Source: Callaeas wilsoni
Taxonomy: Eukaryota > Chordata > Aves > Passeriformes > Callaeidae
NCBI GenBank assembly: GCA_013398955.1
Contig: VWPU01017642.1
Coordinates: forward strand, 140,524-204,523
Direction of reading: 5' to 3'
Length of the DNA: 64,000 bases
Part shown: positions 35,001 through 47,995 of the stretch, one piece after another
Numbering within the stretch: position 1 is the first letter of the stretch
Layout of the letters: every line of letters starts with the position of its first letter
Made by a program: the position numbers and the translations under genes
The notes under the pieces: model-generated
Seen by the model: the letters and a program-made list of their open reading frames with translations, nothing else
Databases searched by the model: none
Told to the model about the DNA's origin: nothing

Positions 35001-38000
35001 GAAGTAGCAGAATATTGGTCAGGGAAGGTCATATGTTTCAGAAACGTAAGAACAAGACCTGAAAGGAACTTTTTATCACTTGTCCTGTGCTCCAAAACGA
35101 CCTGCTAGCATTGTTACTTGGTGATGCTACCATAAGACTAAGAGCCTGCCAGCATTTTATCATGAAAAGATATAACTGAATCTTGCACATTCCATCATAT
35201 AGAAATTTCACATTTGAAGTCCAAATATCTTTTTTGATTCCCAAGTTTAGGTGAAGTGTGTTTTACTGTAAACGGAAGAACAATCTTTTTTTAACAAGCT
35301 TTATGCACATGCTGGGGCAGGATTTTATTTTGTGATGCTTTTGGCTTGCTTGTGCCTGTTTAGAGCAACGTAATATGTAATACATGGAAGAGTGCTGTGG
35401 CTTTCTATGTCTTTCTGGGTGATTTTGAATAGATGGGGAATATATATTGATAATCTGTGGAGCCAGAACTACTCTTTATCTATACTTTGGATATTCCTCC
35501 AATAGGAAGATCTTGACTCATACAGGATTTTACCTTCTCCTGCCTGTTCTAAGCAGGAAGGGAAGTCTTTACTGGCACCTTTGAGCCAGAAAAATGGAAG
35601 GATCTTTAGCAGGAAGAGGGCAAGGAGGTTCCTCGAGGAAAGGAACTGAACTTTTGGCAATCCTTCAAAAATCTGTGAATTTTGCATACCTGAAGGCTGT
35701 GGTCATTTTTGTGGGAATATTTATGGACAGCTTTGCAGAATAAACTCTGGAGAACCTCTATTTACAACAGTAGTAAACTCATAGAAGAATGAAAATTTAA
35801 AAAAAAAGTAGATTTAAATTCTTGTTGCAGAGTATTTGCTAGTAGAAGTGAGCTGTTAAGGTCACACAGCTTTGCTAGACTACAGTTAAAGGCTGAAGTT
35901 ATCTCAAACTATGGGAAAAAAACAAATGAAAGTAATTAGATTAATCTTTAAAAGCACTTAAGGCCTTAAATCTTTGTTTTACAAATGTTATCTCCTATTG
36001 TAACATTATTGTGGGAGTCACCTGCCAGATATGATGATCATTTTTCAAACAGAGCTAATAAAATATGTAAACATTTTTAAAATAACAAGCAAACATCCTT
36101 GAAAGAAGGCGACATCAGCATAAGTAAACATAATGTAATTCTATCATGAAATATCCAAGAGATTTTTTCCTCTTGGAAAGATATTAACAACTGCTTATGT
36201 TTGTTCTGATAATTTAAGGTTTCAAAAGGGTTTGAGCAATTTTGAGAGTCAATAGCTTCTTTTTTCGTAATGTTTAAGATCCACATGTAGACTCATCTAA
36301 AATTATGAAAACAAAGATCTGGAAACTACATAGAAAGTAAGATTTAAGCTGGAACTGGATTTTGCAAGTGGCCTTCTTATATATGATGAGAAACTAAATT
36401 GCATTTACCGCCTTGAAGGATCTTGGATTCAAATCTTGAACTGCCTCATAGATCTCTGGAACCTGGAAATACCTTCTTTGTGTGACTAGCTTTTGCAATA
36501 AGTGCTTTTATTAGAAATTTATGTCTTGGAACTGCAAAATAATACTATTTGGACATTATCTTTGCCTCAGTGAAAATGCAGGCACTTCTGTGTTGGGGCA
36601 CACTAGATGCAGGATAAAAGTTGTGCATGATAACAGATGTTCTGGGCAGTCTGGTAGAAAACAGACAAATCTAATTGTAGTGAAAAATCAGTTCGGTACG
36701 ATTGCTGAAACTCGCCTGACTTGGAAACACCTACTGAGGGCAAATCACTGGATCAGAGCAAGAGCTGTGAAAGGAACTTTTATACCAGACTCAGCCTCTC
36801 TTACTCAAAAACGAGAACAAAATTATTTAAAAGCAGAGGCATTGATATAGATCTTAGACTGCACTGCTGAGCCATTCTCTTTTCCCCCTAACTTGTTATT
36901 TCTACCTTCACCCATAATAAAATAAATATGAAGGACTGGATGCAGAGAAGGCCACCAGAACTGAAACACTTCCATTATGTTGCCTGTTGGGAGAAATTCA
37001 AAGACATGTAGGAGGGTGAGAGGCCTGACCCACTGACTGGACTGAGAGGTTCCCCATCACGTCTCTGAGAAGTTTGTTCATTATCCAGACTTTCACAGGG
37101 GTATAGGAACTCTCTGGTCTGTGTTTCATCAGATGAGGCTACTCTCTATATTCACATTACATTATTTTTTCGATTTATTTTTTCAGAACTATCTCTTCTC
37201 AAAATATTCCCATCGGAAAAGCAATGTGAAAGTACCTGCCAAATTTGGAAAGACAAATGGATTGGATTTTCCATAAATCCACTATTGTATTTTTTTTATA
37301 AAATGGAAGGGATGGAGTTTTCCAAGATGCACAGAATTTTTAGGGACAAGTATTTTCTTTTGCGCTTTAAGTCTCTTCAGTACTTCTTTGTTTCCCTTTC
37401 ATAAATTATTCCAGTGAAACAACTTTACAGCAGCAGAATATGTCACTCTTTGGAGAAGGAAACTTCTCCTTGAAGGATAGAGTTCAGAAGAGGCTGATGG
37501 TCTGACAACTTGGGAGAGTCTATTCCTTTTCATAGTTTATTTTTTTGGAGGGGTGAATGACTTTCACTTTGAAATGGTTATTTTCAAGCACATCTATTTC
37601 TATAGCAGATGAAATTTTATTTGCTCTGTATGTTGCACTGCTTTCAAATGGAGTGATATCTATTTTGAATATTTTCTTATGGGTTCCCTTACTTCTCATA
37701 TCCTTGAGGCATTTTCTTACTTGGTACCTTATTTGGTGACCATTTTGCATGTATAAACTTCTTGCCTACATCTTACTCATATTTTCTAAAATATTTTCTT
37801 TTTTCCAGAGTTGCTGTTGAGATTTTCACCTTACTTTACTGCCTCCTTCTGTTGACATTTAGGTCTATAAGATTCTTAGCTGCCTATTGCATATTGACCA
37901 TTCAGGCTGTGCTGCCCTTTAGAAATCTCATGAATTTCCTAACTCCATTAGGTGAAATGTGACTCAAATGGCCCATTCCAAGCTGCAAATACCTCATCCA

Positions 38001-40884
38001 TCAGGACTTCAAATGGTCTGGTTGGAAAGGGAAGAAGGGAGGATGTAGAACTATCACTCAGACTTCTCCTCTACCTTCCTTTGAAGGGGAATGGTAATGA
38101 GAGAGTGGAAAAACAACCAATTAAAAATATTCAGACGCTAATCTACATACTCCTTTCCTACTCACTCTCAGGGCATGTAAAAGTGACTTTCCTAAACATA
38201 AATTTTCCAAAGTCTTAGATCTGTGAATGACACAGTTGTCTCTGCAACTTCCCAGGTATCTGCCTGCACTTCATGTAATTTCAGGGAATATTAGTCCCTT
38301 GATTATGTCAATATCTCAGGGAAACAACTCACAGTGTTTCTGTGCTCTTGCAGTTTCATCCTGTCATTTCTAAAAAGTATCGCCTTGCACCTGAAATGTT
38401 CTGGTCCTGTTCAATGACTTCATGATACTTTCTGTTTAACAAAGGACAGTAATGGAATATATAATTAAAATAACATTGCTTAGTCACTAAACTCTCCGGC
38501 CATCTTTAAAATATTGCTTTAATTGCATGTCTATTACTTGGGAATATTACAGGTGTTAAACCAGTGACATGAGGATGAATGAGTGAGTGCCTTGTCTCTG
38601 TTAAACTGAAGTGAGCATTCTCCTTAACTCCTTCCAGGAGAATTATATCCAGGTTTATGTAGGTCTCTCCTGTTTCATTACAGGCAACTTTCAACAGGGC
38701 TTACAGCAGAACAAAGCAGAATGGAATTCAGTAAACAACTGGATTTTACCATGCCCTTCTCTTGCTGGTGTTTTAGAAGTTGCTCATGCAACTACTCCAG
38801 GCATGCTGGCCTTGATCCACTTTTAGAAAACAGTACTTACCAGAGTATTTTGCTCAGAACCTGCATGGCTGTTGTTTAATGTCTTGTGATGCAGGAGGAC
38901 TATTTCAACCCACATCACTCTACAAAGTATTGAGTATTCAACCTGCTTCAGTACATTCCTTTTTTATCTTTTTCCCTCCTCATTCCCAGCTTTTAAGGAG
39001 ATGCTCGTATACCTGAAAGAGTTCTTTGTTTTTGTTACATAGTATTGCTATTATGCCTCTTCTCCATGCTAATTTGTTAGTACTGTGACTTTAATTCACC
39101 AAATACATTGAGTCATGCATGGCATAATGCAATAAGGGGAACCTCATATCATGAATCTGACTGCAGGCAAAGAGTCCAGGATAAGGCTCTAAGCTGATAC
39201 CCCTTCCTCAAAGAAAGTGAAGAAAATCCAACAGTAGTAACTAATGTTGCCGACCATAAAAGGGTTAATAGAAAATTTTGTAAGGATTTTCAGCAAGATT
39301 TTTTTGTTTGTAGAAATCAAGGATGTGGAGAAACTCAAGATCCACAAGTCTGAAAATGTCAGCTGTGCAGCAAGGGAGTATTTCATTACGTTTCCACCAA
39401 CAAGACTCAAAAGAGGTTATAAACTTTCCAGTCACTGATAGTCAAGGCTTTAAAAGTGCTTAGGGCTTTTGTAATCATTTTTGTAGCCAAAGTCCAAGGT
39501 TTCTAAGTGCGTATATATGGAGACAAAGGCTTATTAACATTTTTCAGAAGTAACTTGGCACTTTAAATGCCTCAAAATACTAGTGTACATTTTCATGCAC
39601 ATCAAAGGACCTGAATTTTGAAAACCATTGAGAACCTGTTCTCTGAAAGACAGACTCTCACAGTGCAGGCACCCAAGAATAAGGACCCTAACGTGTATTT
39701 TCAGTGCTGACAGCACTGAGAGCTGTGTAGCAGTTTCTCACTATTTCTGTGGCTCTCTAATCCCCTTCTTTCAAGTGTAACTCTGAATAACAGCCTCTTC
39801 TTGACATGGACTCCCAGTGCCCTGCACCCTTCCCCCTCCCAGTGCTAGAAGCTCTGTGGGAAGGGAGGGAGGGATGGTAGCCAGCTATGCCATCTCTGAG
39901 GTCTCCTGGCAGTGCAAGACAAAGAGAAAGGTCAGTAAATCAAAATATTTCTGTGAGGCAAAGATGATGCTTTCCTCTGCTTCTCCAAATCCATACAGAC
40001 TGCACCTGTGTGTTTTCAGCTAGTGCTGTAACCTGAGAGTTCCTACCTCCCAGCTGGGAGTAGATATGCACCCACATAGCTATTTTTCAGATTTGTTGCC
40101 TCATTTTATGCTGCTAATGTTCTGGTTCAAATGGAGTTATTTCCTGCTACTTTATTACAGATGTTCCTTATGTGCATTGGTTTTTCTTAGTATGAAGCCT
40201 TGCAGATTTCTTTTTATCTTTAAAAAACTTATATCTACTTGCTTGTATCTTCTCTGTGTGGTCCATTTTATACCATGGCAGATCGATGATGTAAAGTCAT
40301 TTTTTGTACCCTTTTAAATTTTGGTTGTTGCAGCTGCTACCAAAGGTACCAGCAACAGTAAGAAGAATCCTCCCACATCCTTTCAGGAGATGTAAAATCC
40401 GACGACCATAATCTTGCACTATTTTTTTTAATTTAGAAAGATGTTTCAGATTACACAATCTAATATAATGCTACCCACTTTTTATTTATTTTAACAGAGA
40501 CAGCTCAGTGAAGCTTCACAGAATTTGTTTTTTGTTTTTGTATTCAAACAGACATCTTGGAAGTCCCTACATTCTTCTGATCACTCACTTGATTTTCTTT
40601 ATGACAGCAGTTCACTGTGTCACTAAATACAGTTCTGAACACCAGTTCTCCTGCTGTCTTTCACCCTTGAATTGTTGCTGTGGTGATGCTCCCCAAAGCT
40701 TCTGTTTGGAGAGTGTTAGGACATACTAGAGCTCCTAAGGATGAGGGTCATGAGCTAACATAATGTAAAGTGTCATCTGCTGTTTTCCTACAATATTTAA
40801 GATTGTTTTAAAAGATTTGTGTAACTATCAGTAATCGGTTTCTTCTATATTCAAGGTCTGTTTGCAGTTAAGTTGGCCACTTAG
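29049..40884. other. Long unassigned AT-rich stretch; no gene seen
   Basis: Almost 12 kb without a recognised transposon or gene. Open frames here (31084-31458 with 124 codons, 36521-36850, 37952-38218) have no known motif, and none is flanked by a clear exon structure. A weak MIR-like patch at 35840-35900 (it includes aaggtcacacagct) is too short to call. Such repeat-poor sequence may hold conserved non-coding elements, which cannot be judged from one sequence. Confidence 0.5.
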
Positions 40885-40998
40885 AAGCACAGAATAGTTT
40901 GGGTTGGAAGTGACCTTAAAGATCATGCAGTTCCAACCCCCCTCTCATGGGCAGGGATGCCTTCCATCAGACCAGGTTGCTCAGATCTTGTCCCTCAC
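40885..40998 (-). mobile_element. CR1 LINE, short 3'-end fragment
   Basis: Read on the plus strand, this is the reverse complement of a CR1 3' end. It starts at 'agcacagaatagtttgggtt' (40886-40905), then ggaagtgaccttaaagatcat, 'ccaacccccctctcatgggc' (40933-40952), and agaccaggttgctca near 40969-40983. Similarity then fades near 40998. It is only about 110 bases, a strongly 5'-truncated insertion, and it carries only the untranslated tail. Confidence 0.92.
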
Positions 40999-42529
40999 TG
41001 CTCCATGCAGAGTGGAGCAGGTTAGAAAGCCTCCTCTTGGTTATTCCTTTTCTTTATGCCTGAAATACCCAGGGCATTTATGTGAAAGACTTCAGACCAA
41101 CAAAATCTGAAGACAGGATTTATTACAGCAAACCTTCCAGTGCTCTTAAGGACAGCAACAAATTTCAGATGTCAGAAAGTATGGAGGAAGTTGTAAAAAT
41201 GGGAACCATTGTACCTAGCTGTGACGGAACGCAAATATGAAACATCATGAATTGGAATTAGGGGAGTGGCTGGAAGTTAGCCTTTCCCTCAAATAAATCA
41301 GAAGGAACTATCAAAAGATAAGTAGGTTTTTTCCCTCATGGATAAAATAAGCTCAGGCCATTATTAGGAATCATGAGAGAAACTACTGTGCAGAACTAGA
41401 AAGAGGGAAGAAGAGAGAAGGCAGTGGCCATAAATATTCTGACTTCTCTTTCTTAATTATTTAATTATTTTGTGGTTTTTTGCCTGTATTCTTGATTTAG
41501 ATTTGATAAAAGATGATAAATTTCTGACAGCAAACTTTTTTTAACATAAAAACTCTTACAAATGCAAGCTTAGAAATCTATATTCTCTCCCAGTTTCAAA
41601 TACAATAAAATACATCTCCTAATGTTTCTGCTGGGATGTGAAGATTTTAAATGAGAACTCTGAGAATGGAAAGAAAAACTGCGAGGTTAAGAATGGCTGC
41701 TTTTCCTTATATAACAGCAAAACTCAGTGCTTATCTCCTCAAAGAGCAGTGCAGTGTGAGCAAAAAGACTGGTATCCCTTTAAATACTCTGTTTTCAAGC
41801 TAATTCACAGACAATGCATCCTTGGACCTTAAGAGTCAGAAAAACTGAGGCTTAACTTGTTCTGAATCATTTAGGTATTGTGAACTTTCCTTGAAATTTG
41901 AAGAGGTCTATGTGTATTTTCTGTGGCATCATTTTTATATAGACTCTTGATAGCCAGTATTTTTGTAATTCAGGCATGCTAGTTTAAAACTACAGACCTG
42001 TAGCAGACCTTATTTATAGAGGAATCTTGTATTCCTACATTTTGTAGCATTCAGCCTAGCTCATAATCTGTATGATTCATGCAGGAAATTATTCAGCTAT
42101 GGAGGAAAAACAAAAGAGTTGAGAGCAAATTTCAGACTGTAAAACAAAGCAAAAAGAAATAAAACTGCAGGGATGAAGAGAAGGATGTGCTTGAGCTTTC
42201 TCTAAAAATGGGAATGGATTCAAAAACATTAAGGGAAGAAAGTATCGTGAAGAGGACTGTGGGACTTAAAAGAGTGACAAAAATAAGTTGCTTACCAAGA
42301 TAGCATATTAATTCTGTAATTATTTGCTTTAGTACTTCCAAACAGGGAAAATGAACAGGTGCCAAAACCCATTATTAACTACCAGATAAAGAAGTTGCAA
42401 GGAAAATGAATATTTTGCCATGACTTGTGAGGACAGACAGAAACCTCCAACAACGAACAAAACTCTTGCCAAAAGCCACCTACATATTCAAGAAATAGAA
42501 CACACTTCGGAACAGTTCTGAAAAATTTT
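40999..42529. other. Unassigned sequence; no gene seen
   Basis: AT-rich with short frames only. Nothing recognised. Confidence 0.5.
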
Positions 42530-43115
42530 TGATCATATCTCCCTGTTCTCCTACCTTGAGAGGAGGCAGGGAAAGGGAAGCCCATCTGTCCCCTCACCTC
42601 AGGAGAAGGAGACACCATTATTTGCTTCTGCCTCCCTGCTCCAGCTGCAAAGGGGCAGCTCCCCGGCTGTCACTGAGACCGTCCCCGCAGTCCTGCTGCT
42701 GTGGCAGGATGAAGGCAGCAGCCTCCTCCTCCTCATGTACTTTGTGACATGAGCAAGAGAGGGCAGTGAGGCGGAGGCCACACCTGAGAGCTGAGGTCTC
42801 CAGTGAGGGGCTGGGCAGAAATAATGGGCAGAGGCTCTGGAAGGGAACACGTGGTGGCCACTATCAGTCAGGAGGTTGCTTCCAGTCACATCTCACTGGA
42901 GACTCATGGGGTTCACCTGTACAGCCTTTGGGAAGCAGGGCCTGCTTAGGATGGGGCCCAAGTCCCTGGATCACAGGGGTGTGAGCTGGTGGTGTCATTC
43001 TGCACATCTCCTTCGTTGTGGCATTGTCTTTCTCATCCCAAAAAGGCAGCAGGCTTGAACCAGATTGGAGCCAGGTGGATGGAGCCGGGTGGAGGACGGG
43101 GGGTTTAAAACCTGT
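42530..43115. other. GC-richer block of unknown identity
   Basis: About 580 bases stand out from AT-rich flanks by GC content and by scattered CpG (for example ccccggctg, gaccgtccccgcag, cacgtgg, gccgggtgg, ggacgggg). The edges are fairly sharp. Overlapping short frames exist on both strands (42599-42889 minus, 42864-43130 minus, 42766-42984 plus), all without known motifs. An unrecognised LTR or other repeat is the likeliest explanation. A small CpG-island-like regulatory element or a retrocopy is also possible. I cannot assign a family. Confidence 0.5.
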
Positions 43116-45924
43116 GTTTGAAACCAGCACAAATATACTAATTATCCCACAGTACTGTGCCTGGTGTGCTAACAGCAGAGAGGCAAAGTCAAGTCTCTTA
43201 CTAGTGTAAACAGAAAGTTTTGGTCTTCTTTAACAAAAACCCTCTATTATATTTTGTTGCCTCAGCCTTTGTTTTTGTGACTGTTTTGTTGAACAAGGAA
43301 CAGGAAAATGCTAGAAAAATAATTGGAAAATAATATACAAAACTGGAATTTAGAAAACAGATTATGATAATCGTATTGCACTTGATGCTTTCACCTGATC
43401 TCTTTGGTGTAGCTATTTGTTTTCCTTTATCAGCTTCTCTAACTACCTCTGTTTCTAAGACCTCCTCCTCCTCTGGCCAGCATTTGCAGTCTTCAGAAAT
43501 TTGTGGGTACCAGGAGACTATTAGCTTTATATTTGATGAGAAAAGCTAAATAAGAATTATTTAATGTTTTCTCCTGCCTCCTGTTGACCTTTTCTCAGGA
43601 ACTGAAACCTGAAAGGGGCACAGCTACTTCTGAAAACTGATGAAGGCAGCTGTGGAGCTGGGGGGAAGACAAAGGCCTAGACTGTAGAACTAAAAGAAGA
43701 AAAGAAAACCCTGATGTGTTATGCTTTGCTCCTGCAGTCCTTGTATTTCAACTTTAATTGCATGCAGCAGCAAAAGTACCTTTTCATCTCGTCTTCCTAT
43801 TTACTTCTCCTAGTTTTCTGTATTTACCTACTACTGTTGCACTCTGTCAGGCCCAAGTGTCTTTAAAGGCAATCACTGTAAAAGAAGACGAGTTTTGTTA
43901 AGCTCTCTAATGAGTTCAGAATTGAGCTCTGGATAGGCAGACCAAACCTCGTAGGTGTAACAAGCAGCAACATTTGGTTTGAAGAACACTAAAATCTTCA
44001 CCAGTCAGTGAGCTGTTCTTCCTAAATTATTTCTGTTGCCACGTTTTTTTCATTAGCCTATATTTGCCCCTGTAGTAGCAGCATGAAATTACTATTCTGT
44101 AAGGTGTTTATAAAGCATCTTGCCTTATTTTCTCTTCCAGAGGGCAAGGGGTGTTAGTATAATCATCATCTTTGCATGATTCTGATAGGTATTTGCAGCA
44201 AAGTAAGTATTTGGTAGGAATTAAGTAAATTGTCTGCCACAGGAAAATGGCAAACTCTTAAAATAACAGGAAATGTATTCTCCAAATAAAAACCTTATTT
44301 ATTATTTGCATTGGTCCGAGTTATAGAGTTGTGGAACAATTATTTGATCTCTCTGCTTTTTCTCCAAGATTTCCAGCCAAAATCTGCCAACCCCCTAAGA
44401 AACAATCATTCCCTTAGAGTCCAGAGGTCAGACAATTGGCATCTATCTATATATTCACTGGTTCTTTGTGTCATTTCTAGGCTGCAGATTGTTTCACACT
44501 GGGCACTGGAATTGAGTCCCTTATTGTGGGAGAAGGGAGATAATTCAAAGGGATTTAATTAAATCAGGATCTATTCACTGCTCTATATAAAAGTATCAGT
44601 GATTTGGCCTGTTAAGCATCATGGTTCTGTAAATAAAAAGTAGTGAGAAAGCCAAGTGTGTTGAAGGACAGCCTGGAGTTTAATATTATTGCTCCAGGGT
44701 TCTACAGGAAATTTTGATGTGATCAAATAGAAAGCATCCCAGTGGCCATCTCCTCTGTAGACTTCAGAGCAGTTTCTTTACTGTCTTTCAGCTTTGAGGA
44801 TGTCTCACACTTTTCTAGGGTGTTGCTGTAAGAGCAGGAGTTCTTCAAACCATACAGTGCATTATGATTTTAATGGCCATTGTTGATCCACTACTGTCAG
44901 CAAGATACTGTATGTCTGACTTATGTTTAGAAACTTGAAATAGAAAGTGGTTTTTTTTTAAAAGAATAATAGGTTTTAGATCAAAGGAGCTGCTAACATT
45001 TCTCTGTCTGAATCTCACACTGATCTTTATCTTTTTTCCCCATTTTAGCTTGTATTTTTTATTAGTTTCACTGGGACAATCTGGTGACAGACAGACAACA
45101 GCTTTGTTCATTTCAATTTGTATTTTTGCAGAAGGAAATAAATTGGTTCATTAATCAATGTTAATTGTTTGTTAGACCTCCAAGGAAAGTTAACCACTCA
45201 GCTGATTAATCACTCAGTAAATTTTTTAGTGGCCTTGTAATAGTGTGTGACTACATAACATTATAGATTGTTATTTTGTTCTCTTTTTCTTTATTACTGA
45301 TATGCAAAAGGCCATCAGTATGTTTAGAAATTTCTTCATGGGTACACAGAGGAGTTGAGAAAATACAGCCAACACTATCCTTGCTCCAGAGCTGCTAGAG
45401 GTGCTCGCCCAGCCAGATTTTGGCAGATGTTATAAATAATGCCTGGTCCACTTTTCATTTCTGTAAAATGAGCAGATTCTCTTTTCTTTTTACAAAAGTG
45501 AAGAATGGACAAGGTATTGTTTCCTAGCAAAGTACTTGGCCACAGAGTGTGTAGTTTTATATCAGAAATAAAAGCAATTTCCCTCTGCCTTCACATGTGT
45601 TTGGCAAATAAATACAAGGTCATAGAGAGGTCAGAAACTTGCAAAAAATTTGATTCTCTTTTTATTTAGGAAAAAATAAGTGGAAGGAGAATGACAGCAG
45701 TGTTGTTTTAGACAAATAAACTGTCACTCATATGCTGTCTTCCCTTTAATAGATGTTGACAGAAAAATAAAATAGGAATAGTTTTTTTAATGAGAAATAA
45801 ATAACCTCATTGTTGCATACATTATACTTAAGCTGCACTGTCCAGCCATTTTTAAATGTTCGACACTTAGCTAACTCTGTCTGTTCATATCTTTAAGTGT
45901 GTCACTACTGAAACATAACGAATG
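43116..45924. other. Unassigned AT-rich sequence; no gene seen
   Basis: Only short frames (for example 44311-44562 plus, 44845-45111 minus) without known motifs. No repeat family is recognised. Confidence 0.5.
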
Positions 45925-46279
45925 TACCCCAAATGAAACTGGGGCACATTATACCTCCCGTTATCTCAGCTTCTCCAGAGCAGCAGAGGCGTGAGTCAGA
46001 CACGTGCCTTTGGGGTGACCAAGGCTAATTGTCTACCGGGCTGCCCCAGCACAAGTGCAGTCAGCAGTTTAAGGGAGGTCATTTCTTACAGGGACACGGC
46101 ATAAGTCAGGGTGGAGGGTCAGCTGTGAGGCTGGTGCTCAGGGCTTTACCCAGCCGAGGCTTGCAGACCTCCTAGGATGGAGACTGTGCAGGATCCCTCT
46201 GCTCATCCCTGTGAGGACTGGCATACAGCCCAATATCCAGGATATAGTGCCCAACATCACCCACCGTCTGTAACAAAAG
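45925..46279. other. GC-richer block abutting a CR1 end
   Basis: GC content rises near 45925 and stays raised into the CR1 at 46280. A stretch near 46170-46225 (cctaggatggagactgtgca and following bases) weakly recalls the reverse complement of a CR1 tail, but the match is too loose to call. It could be the upstream part of the same old CR1, a second repeat, or unique sequence. Confidence 0.35.
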
Positions 46280-46735
46280 TGACATCACCAAACTGGAGAG
46301 AGGCCGGGGCATGGTCACTTAGGTGCTGAAGGGCCTTAAGCCTGTGTCCTGTGGGGCAGCTGAGGTGGATTAGCCAGGAGAAGAGAGGGCTTGGAGGATG
46401 CTGAATCACAACCGACCACTACTCAGGGAAGTTCTAGGGAAGATGCACCCAGCTGCCTCTCTGGGGTGCACAGTGAAACCTCAAGAGGCAGATGACACAG
46501 GTCGCCACAAGTGAAACTCCATTTAGATACATGTTAAAAAAAACCCCAAATACAGAGCATAAGGTGGTGAAATTTTCATCCTAGAGACTTTCTTCCTAGA
46601 GACATCCTTAGAGACTCAGCTGGACATGGATCTGAACAACTTCCTTTAGCTGAAGTTAACCTTATTTGAGGGTTGGATTAGAGACTTGTAGAGGTCCTTT
46701 CCTACCTAAATTACATTACAGTTTTATGATTCAGA
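46280..46735 (+). mobile_element. CR1 LINE, old diverged 3' end
   Basis: A CR1 3' portion is recognisable by ordered blocks. These are ggagagaggccggggcatggtcac (from about 46297), 'ggagaagagagggcttggag' (46377-46396), aatcacaaccgaccactactcagggaagttctagg, ggtgcacagtgaaacctcaagaggca, and the tail at 46590-46733. The tail runs from 'gactcagctggacatggatc' through ggttggattagagacttgtagaggtcctttcc to ttttatgattcag. The block before the tail carries a local repeat of tagagac (three times at 46582-46617). Divergence is clearly greater than in the copies at 945 and 40885, so it probably belongs to an older subfamily. No open frame survives. Confidence 0.87.
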
Positions 46736-47973
46736 GTTTTGAATGAATGAATAGGAAATTCAAGGTAAACTTGATAGTTGATTCCAAATGATTTCATACC
46801 ACAAACAATACTTTCTTCTGAAATATATACTTGCTAGGCAACCCCCACCATATTTCACAGACAGGAAAAAATCCTGTTCTCTTTTGTGGATTTACTGCAA
46901 AGAGTCTTTTTTTCTGGTTTTAGAAAATTCAGTGGTAGACAAAATAACTGGGATGTTTATGTTTTTTTTAAATTGAGATAATATTTCAATTTCTAGGAGT
47001 CCCTAATCTGGCACTTTAACAGGAACAAAGCTCATCATGAAGACAGAATTCAAAAGCTCCTAATTCCCAAATGATACTTTAGTGAATGACTGGAATTTAA
47101 AAAAAATAAATTATTCATTGTTTGATTTTTAGATAGTTTAGTTAATTATTCCTTTGAGCATCTTGTCACACAAATCACTCACGTGAATAACAAACTACTG
47201 CATAAAAGTAGTTACCTCAAACCTCAAAATGACTGGTCTTAAACAGCATTTCAATAGGGCAAGCTATTTATTTGAAGAAAATAAGATAAGAAATAACAGA
47301 TATCTGTAGATAACAGATTCTTGAGACAGGTAAAATGAAGAAACATGCCTTCTCATGGAACTTTTAAGCCAAGGCACAAATTCTTGTTTTCTTTCCCAAC
47401 CTGTTCAAAATGTAATGAAATAAATTATTCATGTATTTGTGACAGTTACCACACAGAAGACTTCTAGGAAGCCTGTCAAACTACACAAGACTATAGAAAT
47501 TCCTCTTATGATATGTTCTTGCCTGGAAAAAGAAAGAGATGCCCAAGGGTTTGCTCTGCTGAAGATTTTGAGGCAACTTTTGAGGGTAAGGCTGATTAAA
47601 TATTTTAAATAAACTAAATGCAGGTGTCCAAAAAATGACAATGCTCATCAGTCACTACTGATAAACTCTGTAATGATGTGCCTGAACAGTGAGGTTTTTG
47701 TCGTGCTCTGCTCTGACAGTGGCACTGTATTTTTATCTTTCCGTGAGCTCCCTTTCCGTCTTGCAGCCTGTCCTTGCTGAGTGCCTGTGACCAGGCTGCA
47801 GTCTGAAGCTTGTCCTCTGCTCATCGTACAGGAACCAACAGAGGCAACGAGGGCAAACCAGACAAAGGCAAGAGCCGAAGACAATCACAATTTTCATACC
47901 ACATGCAGTCTCTTACCTACACTACTGTGCCGGTTTGGACACAAATCCAGGAAGAAACAACCCGAGAGGGGCA

Positions 47974-47995
47974 TCTCTCTCTCTCTCTCTCTCTC
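47974..47995 (+). repeat. (TC)n dinucleotide microsatellite
   Basis: Twenty-two bases of uninterrupted TC repeat, preceded by gagaggggca and followed by acaaatagc. It produces alternating Leu-Ser codons in the frames crossing it. Confidence 0.97.

Noticed and set aside
35840..35900. Possible MIR fragment on the minus strand
   Set aside because: It shares aaggtcacacagct with MIR, but the flanking blocks do not line up well enough.
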